From Pseudo-nitzschia pungens (Eukaryota; Bacillariophyta; Bacillariophyceae; Bacillariales; Bacillariaceae), in the NCBI GenBank assembly GCA_037355855.1, contig CM074760.1, forward strand, positions 5,200,501 to 5,264,500: a DNA stretch of 64,000 bases, read 5' to 3'. Below are positions 21,171 to 31,791 of the stretch, piece after piece. Position numbers and translations under genes: made by a program. Each line of letters opens with the position of its first letter. Within the stretch, counting starts at the first letter, position 1. Below the pieces are notes generated by a model. The model ran no database searches. It had not been told where the DNA came from and saw only the letters and a list, made by a program, of their open reading frames with translations.

Positions 21171-21945
21171 AGAGATCTGTACCAGAGCTACAGGTAGCAA
21201 CGGGAGCTATCTACAAGGTCCAAGGCTTAGCAACAGGCTTAGCATCAGGCTTAGCAACGGCGCTTAGCAACAGCGCTTAGCAACAGGCTTAGCAGAAGTA
21301 TTATGGGGTGCTACAGCCAAGTGACCCGGGTCATTGTGTAGGATTTGTACCAGTTACAAAAACCCGGGCACAGCACCTGCTAGTACACGCTGTAGCATAG
21401 TGCTACAAGGTTAAGGTTGCTAATGCTAACCAATTACAAGATATCTGGTGTGCTAACATACCATGCTACCCTATTATGCTACCGTTGGGGTGTGGTCAGT
21501 ACTGTACGATCTGTACTATAACTGGATACCCATCCCAGACAGTTGCAAGCAAGCAAGCAAGCGCTAACTCCTTATTACGATTGTATGCTATGCTCGTACG
21601 CTAAGCGCTAACGCTCGTATGCTAGCGCTAACCAATACTCCGCTATGCTACTCCGTACGCTACACTACTCTGTACAATTCTACGTGGTTACAGTACTGAT
21701 AAGATACTGTACGATACAGCAAGTCCTTTTCATCCAGAGCTCAGCGCTTGAGCGCTTTGCTCACTCTTCTCTTTTTTATCTAAAATAAAACACCATCATG
21801 CCTTTCACTTTCAATTGATCCCAATGTACCTCTAGGGGAGTATTCTGTAGTATTAGAGTGCGTGTAATAGCGTTTGAACAGTATCTTCTGTAGACTCACA
21901 ATTTGCCAGCACACAACATGCCCTTATTGTTGCTGTTTCACCACA
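21171..21945 (+). repeat. Diverged tandem duplication, copy A
   Basis: Non-coding unit whose landmarks recur in order in copy B about 0.8-0.9 kb downstream. They are a TGTGTAGAGATCTGTACCAG word, then TGTGTAGGATTTGTACCAG near 21337, then near 21825-21940 a CAATGTACCTCTAGGGGAG block followed by TTGAACAGTATCTTCTGTA. A short CTTAGCAAC(A/G)GG tandem repeat sits at about 21224-21294. The offset shrinks along the alignment, so indels are present. Confidence 0.65.
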
Positions 21946-22084
21946 GTTTATTCCTACGAATTATCGACAATTTATTCTATGAATCGAAAGTGCCGACGGG
22001 CATGAATACTATCAACGCAATGGTAACTATGTTGATATTTGCCATGGTGGTGGTGTGGAGGATGCTAACTATGATGCTGGGTCC

Positions 22085-22760
22085 CTGTGTAGGGATCCCT
22101 TCCAGAGCTTCATAGTACATTAGCTCCCAGTAACAGTCTACAGTGTGCTAGACTGGTTACTGAGCAACAGGCTTAGTAACATACTGTAACAGGATGCTAT
22201 GGGGTGGCTAACAGCTAGTAGTGTGCTGGGTCCTTGTGTAGGATTTGTACCAGTAGCAGATCCCTAACTGTAGCACCCATAGCATGCAGTGGTATGGTGC
22301 TACAGGTTTCAGGATACTATTTATGAGCTACTACACGCTATAGTACCAATGCTACTTCTGGGGTATGCTGGTCAGTAGTAGGTAAAGTATGTACTGGAAC
22401 CGTACACCTGGCCCTGCGGTTAGCACAAGCAACTTAGTGAGTGTGCCAGCAATGTAACAAGCATGAAAGCAAGCAAGCAACAGGATTGAATGGAAATAAT
22501 ACACCAGCCCTATAGCATACACTACAGAGCTTGCTGTCACAAATTAAGAGCTGAGCTGAGCTTAGCTCCCACTTCTTTTGTATCTCGTTTGAGTTCAGCG
22601 CTCTATCATGCCCTCCCTATTGATCCATCCCATTGTACCTCTAAGTGAGTATCTTATAGTATCTGAGTGTATGCAATACTGCTTGAACAGTATTTTCTGT
22701 AAACTCACCACTGTTTGCCAGGACTTGGCATGCTGATGCTGTTGCTGCTGCTGTTGTTAC
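22085..22760 (+). repeat. Diverged tandem duplication, copy B
   Basis: Matches copy A in the same order: TGTGTAGGGATCCCTTCCAG near 22088, TGTGTAGGATTTGTACCAG near 22234, then CATTGTACCTCTAAGTGAG and TTGAACAGTATTTTCTGTA near 22633-22704, ending in a TGCTGTTGCTGCTG run. Divergence is clear by eye. No long open frame is shared, so the unit looks like an old non-coding repeat or a decayed transposon. Confidence 0.65.
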
Positions 22761-23852
22761 TCTCAAGTAACAATGGGCAAGTATCAATATATGACTAATG
22801 ATTGCAGTTCATTGAAACACATTTTTGTTGTTTACATATATTGTCCACAATTTTGTAGTAATAATTCACAGCAGTTGGTATTTGAAGTAGTGTAAGGAAT
22901 TCAAATAAGTAACTACCACTGTGTAGCTCCATTGAGTCACCATAATTGAATGATACCCTGTTTCATTTGATGCAAAGAGCACTCAGCATGAAAATGTTTG
23001 AAGCTTTTAAGGTTTGAAAGTGGCATGGCAAAGCACGAGGCAACTATGCTTTTTTTCCAAATTCAAATCAAATTGCTTATCAGGTCTTCCATCGACATGA
23101 GAGCATCACTAGCAGCAAAGCAAGCACTGCAATCATCTATCTCCGAGACCCTACTACTAGTAGTAATCCTATTCAGTACATGATGTAGTCTTATCCTAGT
23201 CACATTGTACAAAACACTAAAAAATTCTTGAGGCTCTTACGCCGTGAACTATTTCTATATTTTTTGCTCTTCATTCAAACAATAATAATAATACATCATT
23301 GCTCCATAGCATTATTATCCCTTCGTCCTTCTTGTACACGTAACTGTACATACCTTTAATCCTAAAAAAGTAATAACAGAAGTATCAACAAAAAATAACG
23401 CATGAACATTCATTGACATTCTCCCTACACGTGAAGTTAACGGAATTCAACAGAAAAAATACGTCGCACATCGTAATGCTCGTACGTACGAGAGCACTTG
23501 CACCACTTTTTCATGGTGAATTCGTTCGAGTTCGTTGCGATAGCGGACGTTAGGAACGTTATTTTGAAGATCAAACACCAATGAAAATCTCGTTACAGGG
23601 CTGGCTTTCCCGTTTTCTTCAGTTTTCTGGATCTAGCGCGCCTGGCGATGATTAGTTTCATGTGGAACTGTGGGGAATCAATAAGAAATACCAGTATATA
23701 GAAATACGACTAACGATTAACGACAAAAAATCAAAATAACTAGTTTCGTGGGCAGACATGGGTGATAGAAAAAACAACCATCGAAACTAAAATCGATCTC
23801 GTTCATAATCCAATACCAGTGCTTTCGTTCAGTTGAAATCATTCCTCCAACC

Positions 23853-25235
23853 ATGAAATCAATGTTGATCAATTCGTTTCTATTCCTTCTTATCGCGTCG
23901 AGCGCATCTGCCGAAAAGGACCGCATAGGTCAGAATCGTCCGCACTTCATTCCTCCTGACGAAATGGACATCAGCAACAGCGAAAGCAATGATGAAATAG
24001 AAGACGAGTATGGTATTGCTAGCAGAGTAATCGTTCAGGGTCGAACAGAACCATCTTCGAACTGTGAACAGGGGAATTCGAGGCACCATGAGCTCCCTTG
24101 CGACGAAAACGTTGTGTCTGAACCAATAATCATAAACCCTGATCCGATCTCCGGGCGATTCCCAGTTCCAAATCCCGATCCGTCGGCATCGCCAGCTTCA
24201 GCGCCTTCGTCATTGGAAGAAGGAGATTCATCATTAGTTCCATCATCAGCACCACAATCAACACCAGTAGCAACGCCAGGATCGTCACCAGGATCGGCGC
24301 CAGGATCGACACCGGGATCGGCACCAGGATCGGCACCAGCAGCAGCGCCTTGTTTCACTACGGATGGTACATTTGGAGAAATTTCGGACTCAGACGCACA
24401 GAAGTCTATTCCTCTTTTCTACTTTTATGAGATGAAAGTCGTCACAGGCACGGAGAAGCAGGTGATCGATGCCCAAATTCTTCCAAATTTGGAAAAGGCG
24501 GTTGTGGACAGTATTCTCCAAGAGGTCTTCCCTGACAAATGCGCAACCAGTGCTATTGGAAAGCGGCAACTTCGAGAAATTCGAAACACGAGACGTCTCG
24601 AAGTCGTTGGTGTTTCTATGTACCCTCCAGACTACGTCACAGCTCATTGTAAGTCGTCGTTTAAGTTTACGAATGATATTTTCTGAATACTTTCATTTCG
24701 CTTAATCAACTTCCGCCAAATTGCTTTGAGCTAACCTCGTTACCTTTCCTCCTTAATTTCCAATCTTCTTGATCCAGCTTGTGATGTTATTGATTCGAGT
24801 GGCGACGACGGCGAGTGTTATGTTGTAAAAGGGGAACTTACTATGTATACCGAAGAAGATCAAGTTGATCAAGAGCAAGAACGTATGGTGAACGTAATCA
24901 GAGAGCTAATGAATTCTGGTGAATTCAATTACGTGAGCGAGGACATCATTCAATTGCATTATTTGAATAGTTCGCCCGAAACCACAGAATCTAACATTAT
25001 TAATGATAACGACAATCCCAACAACGGAGTTGACAAAGGTATTGGTCCAAAACCTCGCAATAAGGGTCTCCGATTGGGTCTGCTCGTTGGTCTTGGTGCT
25101 TCGGTGGCAATCCTTGCTGGTGTAATTTACAGAATTACCCGCAGAATAAGAAATAATGATGACCAAACTGAAATGCAAAATAGCGCCGCGCAGACATACC
25201 TTGACGTCGAGGGACAAAGGCATTCGTTCAATTGA
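23853..25235 (+). CDS. Secreted single-pass membrane protein with PG/PS stalk, unknown family
   Basis: Two exons, 23853-24648 and 24778-25235, give 417 aa. The intron (129 nt) has a GTAAGT donor and a CCAG acceptor; phase 1 is kept, restoring TAHSCDVIDSSG. Order: N-terminal signal peptide (LFLLIASSASA, cleavage near residue 20); acidic region; Pro/Ser/Gly-rich stalk with PGSAPGS repeats (about 110-170); a probable ectodomain starting at a Cys (PCFTTDGTFGE) and spanning the intron, with further Cys at SCDVID and GECYVV; then an Asn/Asp linker; a transmembrane segment (LRLGLLVGLGASVAILAGVIY); and a short basic cytosolic tail. This is the topology of a type I surface protein. I do not recognise the ectodomain. 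It converges with the signal peptidase gene, 180 bases away. Confidence 0.85.
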
Positions 25236-25414
25236 AACGATTCGATTCGCACACTTTCTCAATAAACCACCTGTCCTCGGTGCACATCGAAGCCATTCTA
25301 TTCCAATCATCTTGAATCGACGTGGCACAATAATTTTTTTTTAAATGCCAAGAAAAAAAACTCGGCTGTAATTTTAAGAATCAAAACTTCAAATAATAAT
25401 AATACAATGCTATT

Positions 25415-26322
25415 CTATTCCACTTTCCCAAAACGATCCAAGGGCCAGAGCCGTATAATTGGCCTGCCGACAATATTTTCAGAGTCTAGTGGGCCCCATA
25501 CTCGAGAGTCAACCGAAACCGAACTGCAATCTCCCATAACAAATACTTCTTTTGGGTCGATGATTTGGTCGTTGCTGGGTTCAATGTATTTTTCGATCAG
25601 TCGTAGGGGTTCGGCTTCGCACAAATCCCGGCGTCCGGTAACGACGTCTTGGTCGTTGACCTCGACCTTGCCGTCCTTGAAGACCGTTACCCTGTCACCC
25701 GGGGAAGCAGCGATTCTCTTGACGAACAAATCGCGGCTGTTGAGATTGCCACCGCTCCTCGCAACAATGTCCTGTAATTTGCTGGGCGGAGAAAACAAAA
25801 CCATGTCTCCGACGTTGTTCTTGCGGAAGGGTGTCCGGGACGAAACCTTGTCCACCAGCAAGACATCGCCCACCTTGAGCGTCGGATCCATCGACTTGGA
25901 CGGGATGAAAAACAAGGAAATCGCTTGGGAGAGGAGAAACGCCGTGAACAGGCCGGTCGCGGCCGTTAACAGGGACCCGAGCGCGGAGAGCAGGTTGTAC
26001 ATGGAGGGCGTGAAGAGTTTCGGGATGGCCTTTTCGTTCACGCGGACCGGCCACTGTCTCTCGAGCTGCGCCACCAGGGGATACACGGGCTTGAGCTCGT
26101 AGTCGGCTCCGGGACAGCTGGTGAACCGATCCCGGCCCTCCCGATCGACGATCCGCAAGATCCGGTACTCGACCCCGGGATAGGCTCCCTGTTCGAACAT
26201 TTTCGGTCGCTGGCTCAGACGCGACAGGACGGGAACCACCACCCTGCCCACCCGGACGCTTTCGGTGTCGTGTGCGTCCGCGATACCGTCGGTTCGGAGT
26301 CGTATGTCTCTGTTCCAGGAGA

Positions 26323-26353
<31 letters not shown>

Positions 26354-27226
26354 TCCACTGCCGGGTGCGGCCGGGGACGACGCCTCCGAATCTCCGGGCG
26401 GCGACGATTCGTTCGATGAGAGGGAATTTTCCAGGTCCGTGTCGTGGACAAAGACCTCGGCTTCGACCAGTACCGGTCGCGCATCGTTGTACACCCGATC
26501 TCGGTTGGTGATCCCCAGAACCTCCGGCAGCAGACCGGTTTGCATCAGCGGAGCCCCGAACTCGGTGGCAAAGCCCTGCTTGAGATTGGCGTTTTCGGGA
26601 TCCGCCACGAAGCACATGCCGGCCCTCCACTCCACGTCGAACCGCCGTTGTTGTTGCTGCTGCCGACCCTTGAGTCGCAGGGCAAACGTCGCTCGGACGG
26701 AATCCCCCTCTTCCATTGGTTGCTCTCCGATCGATCCCAGATACTCCAGGTACAGGCCGAAGAATTCCTGCGGCTTGGATCGGAGCACGGATCCGTTTGC
26801 GTCGCCGCCCCCTCCCCCTCCCCGCGGATACAATTTGACCCGGAATCGGTGTTGTTTCGCGGAAGACGACCTTTCGTCGCCCCGGATCGGGGCGCGACAC
26901 GCAAAGGCCTCCGATGCGACAAACTCCCCCGGTCGGACATCCATGAGATCGCCAAAGCAAGGGAAAAAGAGTGTCGTATTGGTCCTGGTGGAGGAGCGAT
27001 TGATGATTGTTTCTTCCACCACCGAATTTGTTTCGGTCGGGTTTGTTTTGCTGCGTAGGAACACGTCATTGCCTCGGCTTCCTTTGTGAATCCTCGCTGG
27101 TTGCACGAGCCGCGAGTGCGGGTTCGGAACAAACGCTTGGACGAGGCAGACATTCGTACCAGCGTGAAACCGAACCAAGCATCCCATCCAAAAAGACGCG
27201 CGGACAACAAGACAGGTAGGCTTCAT
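25415..27226 (-). CDS. Plastid-type signal peptidase I (S26) with N-terminal MATH-like domain
   Basis: Type I signal peptidase: a membrane Ser/Lys protease that removes signal peptides, here probably at the plastid envelope or thylakoid. I chose ATG 27226 (603 aa), although the frame stays open to 27799, because it begins a hydrophobic signal followed by VQAFVPN, a diatom ASAFAP-like plastid motif (residues about 29-35). Residues about 126-262 read as a MATH/TRAF-like domain (KLYPRG, FGLYLEYLG, GFATEFGAPLMQTGLL, VLVEAEVFV). A poly-Ser run from a GAC microsatellite follows. A membrane segment (about 410-440) precedes the catalytic domain: Ser445 in PSKSMDPTL, Lys503 in FVKRIAASPGD, and the conserved GDCSSVSVDSRVWGP box with Cys where Asn is usual. 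The MATH-like fusion is unusual for this family and is an inference from pattern. Confidence 0.88.
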
Positions 27227-28213
27227 GATGTATTGTCGTCTCGAGCAACCGATGCGGAGGAATGAATGTTGCACGAAAGAATCGAACAAGTAAACCTTGC
27301 GGCAGCTCAAAGCTCGAGCTTTTGACGGTTTCCTTGTCCGAATCGACACAAGGGTTGGAACTAATTCACGAGTCGCACCTCTATAGTTTTCGTCGACGTC
27401 GACTTGGTTGTTCGAAACCGCAGTGACAGAGAGAGAGGAGGGATTGCGAGTGAGCGAGCGGTGAGTGAGCAGTGAGCAGTGAGGTGGAAACTGAAACAAC
27501 AAACGACACGAAATTCGAAAAAGCGCATCTTTCTCGAAAACGGGCAAACAAACAACCGGCCGCAATTCCTCTCTCGGATTGATTCGATTCTTCTCGGCAC
27601 GAGAAAAATAATTTGTTTCACGTGCCTCAACCATTCGCGCAACGTACTCGTATGTCCATATCCTACCGTACAAAAGTACCGTACGCACGTTGACACTGGA
27701 AAACAATGGTGGAGTATCATTGCGATGATCTTTCCCTCGTACGATGGGATGAGACGAAGCACTAGTAGTAGAAGCCATTCTAGATGATGCACTTGCCACT
27801 CCTTTGCATAGGAAAGCAGCTTTGTCTCATAGTCTAGACTTGGAATGACCCAGGCACTGATTGAAACACTTCTGTCCCGTGGATTGTGGACGACAAGATT
27901 TGGCCCCAACTTTAGTAGTAAATGGTGTGTTTAGTCTAAAGGTGAGAAGTTTTCACTACTATATTTCACTCCTAATGAATACTGGCGTGATACTACAGCG
28001 TTGAATCAGTACAAAGAGACTTAGGAAATAACCATGAAAATTCATTATCTATCCTTATAAGAGAAACAATGGTCAATTGCACATTACCATTCAATGACAA
28101 CGTGATTTCTATTGCTTCTCTTCTTTTTTCCCCATCCGTCGAAGGAATCATAAGGATAGTAGCAAACACGGGATTGCCGAGATGATAGTTTCGATTGTTT
28201 GTTCATTTGTTGA

Positions 28214-28244
<31 letters not shown>

Positions 28245-28260
28245 GCAGCGTTCTTTCCGA
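27227..28260. other. Spacer between signal peptidase and PAN3
   Basis: No gene supported. It covers the upstream region of the signal peptidase, where the frame is open but lacks a credible targeting peptide, and the 3' region of PAN3. A GTATGT repeat lies at about 28211-28244. Confidence 0.5.
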
Positions 28261-30257
28261 TCAGTAGGGTTGTCCTTGTCTTCCGTGTTGAAGGGCTTGG
28301 AGCGGGGTCGACCCCGAGCACAGCTCGTGGTAGGCCGAATTCAAGCAGCGAGCCACGTCCGCGTAGCTCACCACCATCAACGATTTTCCGTCGCGAGAAC
28401 TCAACACGATTTTCTCTTCATCCGCCGCGTCGAGTTTGTTCAGAGCCGTCACAACGTGACCCAAATCCATGACCGGGTTTCCAGTGCCGTCGGCTTGGTG
28501 AAAGACTGCCGTGGTCGAATCCAACGGTGTGAGAAGCAGACAAGCAGAGAGCAACAGAGCGAGTGTGCGATCGATCGATCAAGGCCAAAACAAAAGACGA
28601 AGCAACCGCGGGTTAGTCTTACCGTAATCGCGGAACAGGGTCAGGACGTAGCAATCTCCCGACTGCGACCATCTGCGATTGGCGCCGTTCTCTGGTCGTT
28701 CGTTCACAAACCCTAATTTTAGCAAGAGGCGCAGCGCTCGGCCGGACTCGTACTCGCCGGACAAGGCCTTTTCGGTGCGAAGCAGCGAGAGCTGGGTCGA
28801 GTCCAGCTCGTCCATGAGACGGCCCGGCAATGCCCGGCTGACGTCCAAAATCGATGGTGGATTCTGACTGCGGATCAGGGTCAGGATGAAGTGTCTCAAA
28901 TCCCGCGAGTAGTTTTGCATGCAGTATCGTTCGCAATTCTGCACGGTTTGCGCATCGGTAGAGGCCGTGATGTTTGTGCCCGTCACGATACTCAAGATCC
29001 AGCGGCCAAACTTTCTCATGTCCTCGGCCTGCAACTCCTGCAACGATTTGCGCGCCTCGAATTCCAGGGCATCCACGATGCCCAGGCAGTTGAGAAAGAC
29101 CTTCAACCGCAACGCATCCATCTGCAACAGGGTGTGGCGCAAGTCGAGGGTGCGCACGGCCAATCTGGCACCGTGGACTCGCCGGATGACCGTGACCATC
29201 TGACAAATGGCGCTCCAAATCACGGGCTCACTCAGCGATGGAGGGTTGGCAATCTGGAGGAAACTCTGGGTTCCGGGAATGTACTGGTGGACAAAAAAGA
29301 CGGCGCGCTGCGCCACGAAACACTGGTGCAGAGTGGCAATCCCTGGATGCTCAAGGCCTGCCCACTGCTCCATCACAGACGCGGCAATTTTGGGATTCAC
29401 GGATTTGACGTTATCGAATCGCCGGAGACAATACAAGTGGCCGTCGTCTCGGTTGACCACTTGGTAGGTGGAAGCGGGATAACCAAACGACGAGCGCGAA
29501 TTTTGAAGGTTGGGAGGATCCAAACAAAATGCATTGCAGTACGGAAGGGGAATCGCTTTGTGTCTTGGATCGGAAGGATCCATTTGGCGAGTCTCCTCGG
29601 CGGCTAGATCACGATAGTACCTCCAGTTGTCGTCGGACAGACCGAGAGAATGCAAGCTCCGAAAAGGAGGAGGCGTTGGTCCCGAGGGGACCGTCGAGGT
29701 TCCCGAAAGGAGTCGCCCCATGCCATCGGGATCATTCTGAGATTTGTCCCGGGAAGGATTCGATCCGAAAATGTCCGTGTAGGAAGGGTCTCTTTTTGCT
29801 GTAGGATGAACGGGACGAAAACAAGAGGAACGATTTGTGAATCAAAGAGAACATTTTGAGCGAGCCCACAAACTTACTATTGTTGGCTCGAAAGTTCGAA
29901 TCACAATCCACAAGATTCACAAATCTCACCATCCGCCATTGGATTCGCAATTCCAGAACCCTGGGTACTCCATCCGCGACCGGGGACAAATTCCTTTACC
30001 GAATGATTCAATTCTGTTTCACCCTGAGGTTGCTGCTGCCAATCGCTGGAACTGGGTCGAGCCATATACTGCGAGTTCTGCTGCTGGTGTCGCTGATCAG
30101 TCATCGGTAGCTGTGGAGGCTGATAATGCTGCTGATTGGAGCGTGATTGCTGCTGATGTTGATGTTGTTGTTGCTGCTGAGCCCCAGGGGGTCTCCACTC
30201 GCGAGCGTTGGACGAAAGCCCTAGATTTCCGAACTCGTTCGACAGATAGTTGTCCAT
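28261..30257 (-). CDS. PAN3: PAN3, regulatory subunit of the PAN2-PAN3 deadenylase
   Basis: PAN3 bridges poly(A)-binding protein and the PAN2 nuclease and starts cytoplasmic mRNA poly(A) shortening. Three exons: 30257-29930, 29798-28623 and 28505-28261, giving 582 aa. The introns (131 and 117 nt) are phase 1, with GTGAGA/CTACAG and GTAAGA/GGCAG borders. The N-terminal exon is Gln-rich and includes a PAM2-like motif (NHSVKEFVPG) that would contact PABP. The middle is the pseudokinase domain, with a YPASTYQVV strand, CLRRFDN, a VWSAICQMV helix, and no obvious HRD or DFG catalytic signature, as known for PAN3. The C-terminal knob is complete: LTLFRDY joins VFHQADGTGNPVMDLGHV across the last intron, then LNKLDAADEEKI and SYADV. 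Slightly shorter than animal PAN3. Confidence is high because both splice junctions restore family sequence. Confidence 0.93.
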
Positions 30258-31791
30258 TGTAGATGATAATGCTCAAATGTTCTAAAGCCGATCCAAACCA
30301 CGATACCAAGTGCACAAAACAGTGATTAACTCCTTTATATCCTCCTATTCCGATGCTTTGATTTTGTGTAGTATTCGAAGGCCTATACTTGATTGGATAC
30401 CGCCGTTTCAGTTTCACTATCTACTCCAGAGCGCAGAAGATGAAGGATTCCAATAAGCCACTTTTTTCTTTGTTCGTTTCCTCGAGAGGGAAGATCAAAG
30501 AACCAAAATGGCATACCCAACTCTGGATGAAGAATCAATCAATCACTCAATCGACAGATCTCAACTCCGAGCGAGAGAGCAATCCACTACCTCTACTAGC
30601 CAGGTTTGGTAGTAGTCAGTCCTACCAACGCTTGTTGATTTTGAGCGTTCTTTTTCGGTCAGTAGTCGATCGATTATTTATTGTATTCTATTCTCATGCT
30701 CGTCCTTCTGATGGGTTGATAGGACTTGCTTTCCCTTTCGGCTCTATCGATAGTGCAGTTGTCCTTGTTGATAGAAGGACTAGCGCATAAGTACGAGTAG
30801 TTTACTTGTACCCGTAGTCGTCCTGTGTCATGTTCTCGTTTGTCGTCGACGAGAGAAAACGGTGGTTGGAAGGTGGATGCAGAATATCAGAGTTAAAAAC
30901 AAAAAAATCCTTTCGATCGACAGGACCGCAGCTACAGAAAATGCCATACGAAACTAAAATCCAATTTGGGGGATAAGAATTTCCCTGAATATTGCTGCAC
31001 TCTTATTTTTTTCGTGCGTATTTTGCTTTTGATTGAGGCAATGTGACCTGTCAGGTTACGAGCAACTTCGCAAATCTAAGTGGTGTTCTCAGTTCTCAAT
31101 CAAAATCAATTCCTTGTCCTCTGCTGTGACATCATAATCGAAAGGGTGCGATAATTAACTAACTTACTCGTACGAGGTATTCATAAAGTACCCGGTACTG
31201 TGGGTCATTACGAAAAAGTGTCACGATCAGTTTTTTTTAATCCGTAGGTTCCGGCAAGATATCTTCATCCCTCATGTCCATCGTCATTGTATTTCGTAAC
31301 GTTAAGGTTACGGTAATTAAGCCTTACTCTTACTCGGTACTACGTATTTTTTACTCTACCGTATTTATTGTTTCTCTAGACTTTTTTACCTACATATTCA
31401 CCTGATTTAAATCCTATTGAAAATTGTTGGTACGCATGTACTTCGTACATTACAATATGCCTTAAACATGATCAACAAAAAAATGACTTCCCAATCGTGG
31501 TGAATATCTCTTATAATTGGATCTTCCTAGTTCTACTAGCAATGCAGTTCCTCCAGGCAGATTTTCTGTAGTACCAAAAAGTTTTAGGAAGATTTACCAA
31601 GCTCTAATGTGCAAATGAGGAAACCAAAAAAGACAGAGTTTCTATTGTTGAGAGGGTTTTTTAGACAATCACCGCTCGACTGATAGTGTCTGAACTCTCG
31701 ACACCGCCGCTCTTTTGAGATCTAACAAATTGCAAACTGCTTCCAACAAACTGTCACCGAAGAGGGGGGACTCGATGCGACTTCCGTTGAT
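30258..31791. other. Spacer between PAN3 and TAF5
   Basis: No supported gene. The part near 30258 is the PAN3 upstream region; the part near 31791 is the TAF5 3' region. Between 31150 and 31390 there are several TTACTCGTAC/GGTTACGGTAA words of the kind found in other spacers. Confidence 0.5.

Larger units (their letters stand above)
20198..23852. other. Long gene-poor region with decayed repeats
   Basis: No supported protein gene in 3.6 kb. 20198-20900 likely includes the 5' region of the minus-strand gene ending at 18353. 20990-22760 is a diverged tandem duplication, listed separately. 22760-23850 is AT-rich with no clear structure; the final 100 bases precede the next gene's start codon. 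Confidence 0.5.

Noticed and set aside
25695..26960. Arg-rich 421-codon second minus-strand frame inside the signal peptidase
   Set aside because: Composition of a frame shadow; the catalytic motifs are in the other frame.
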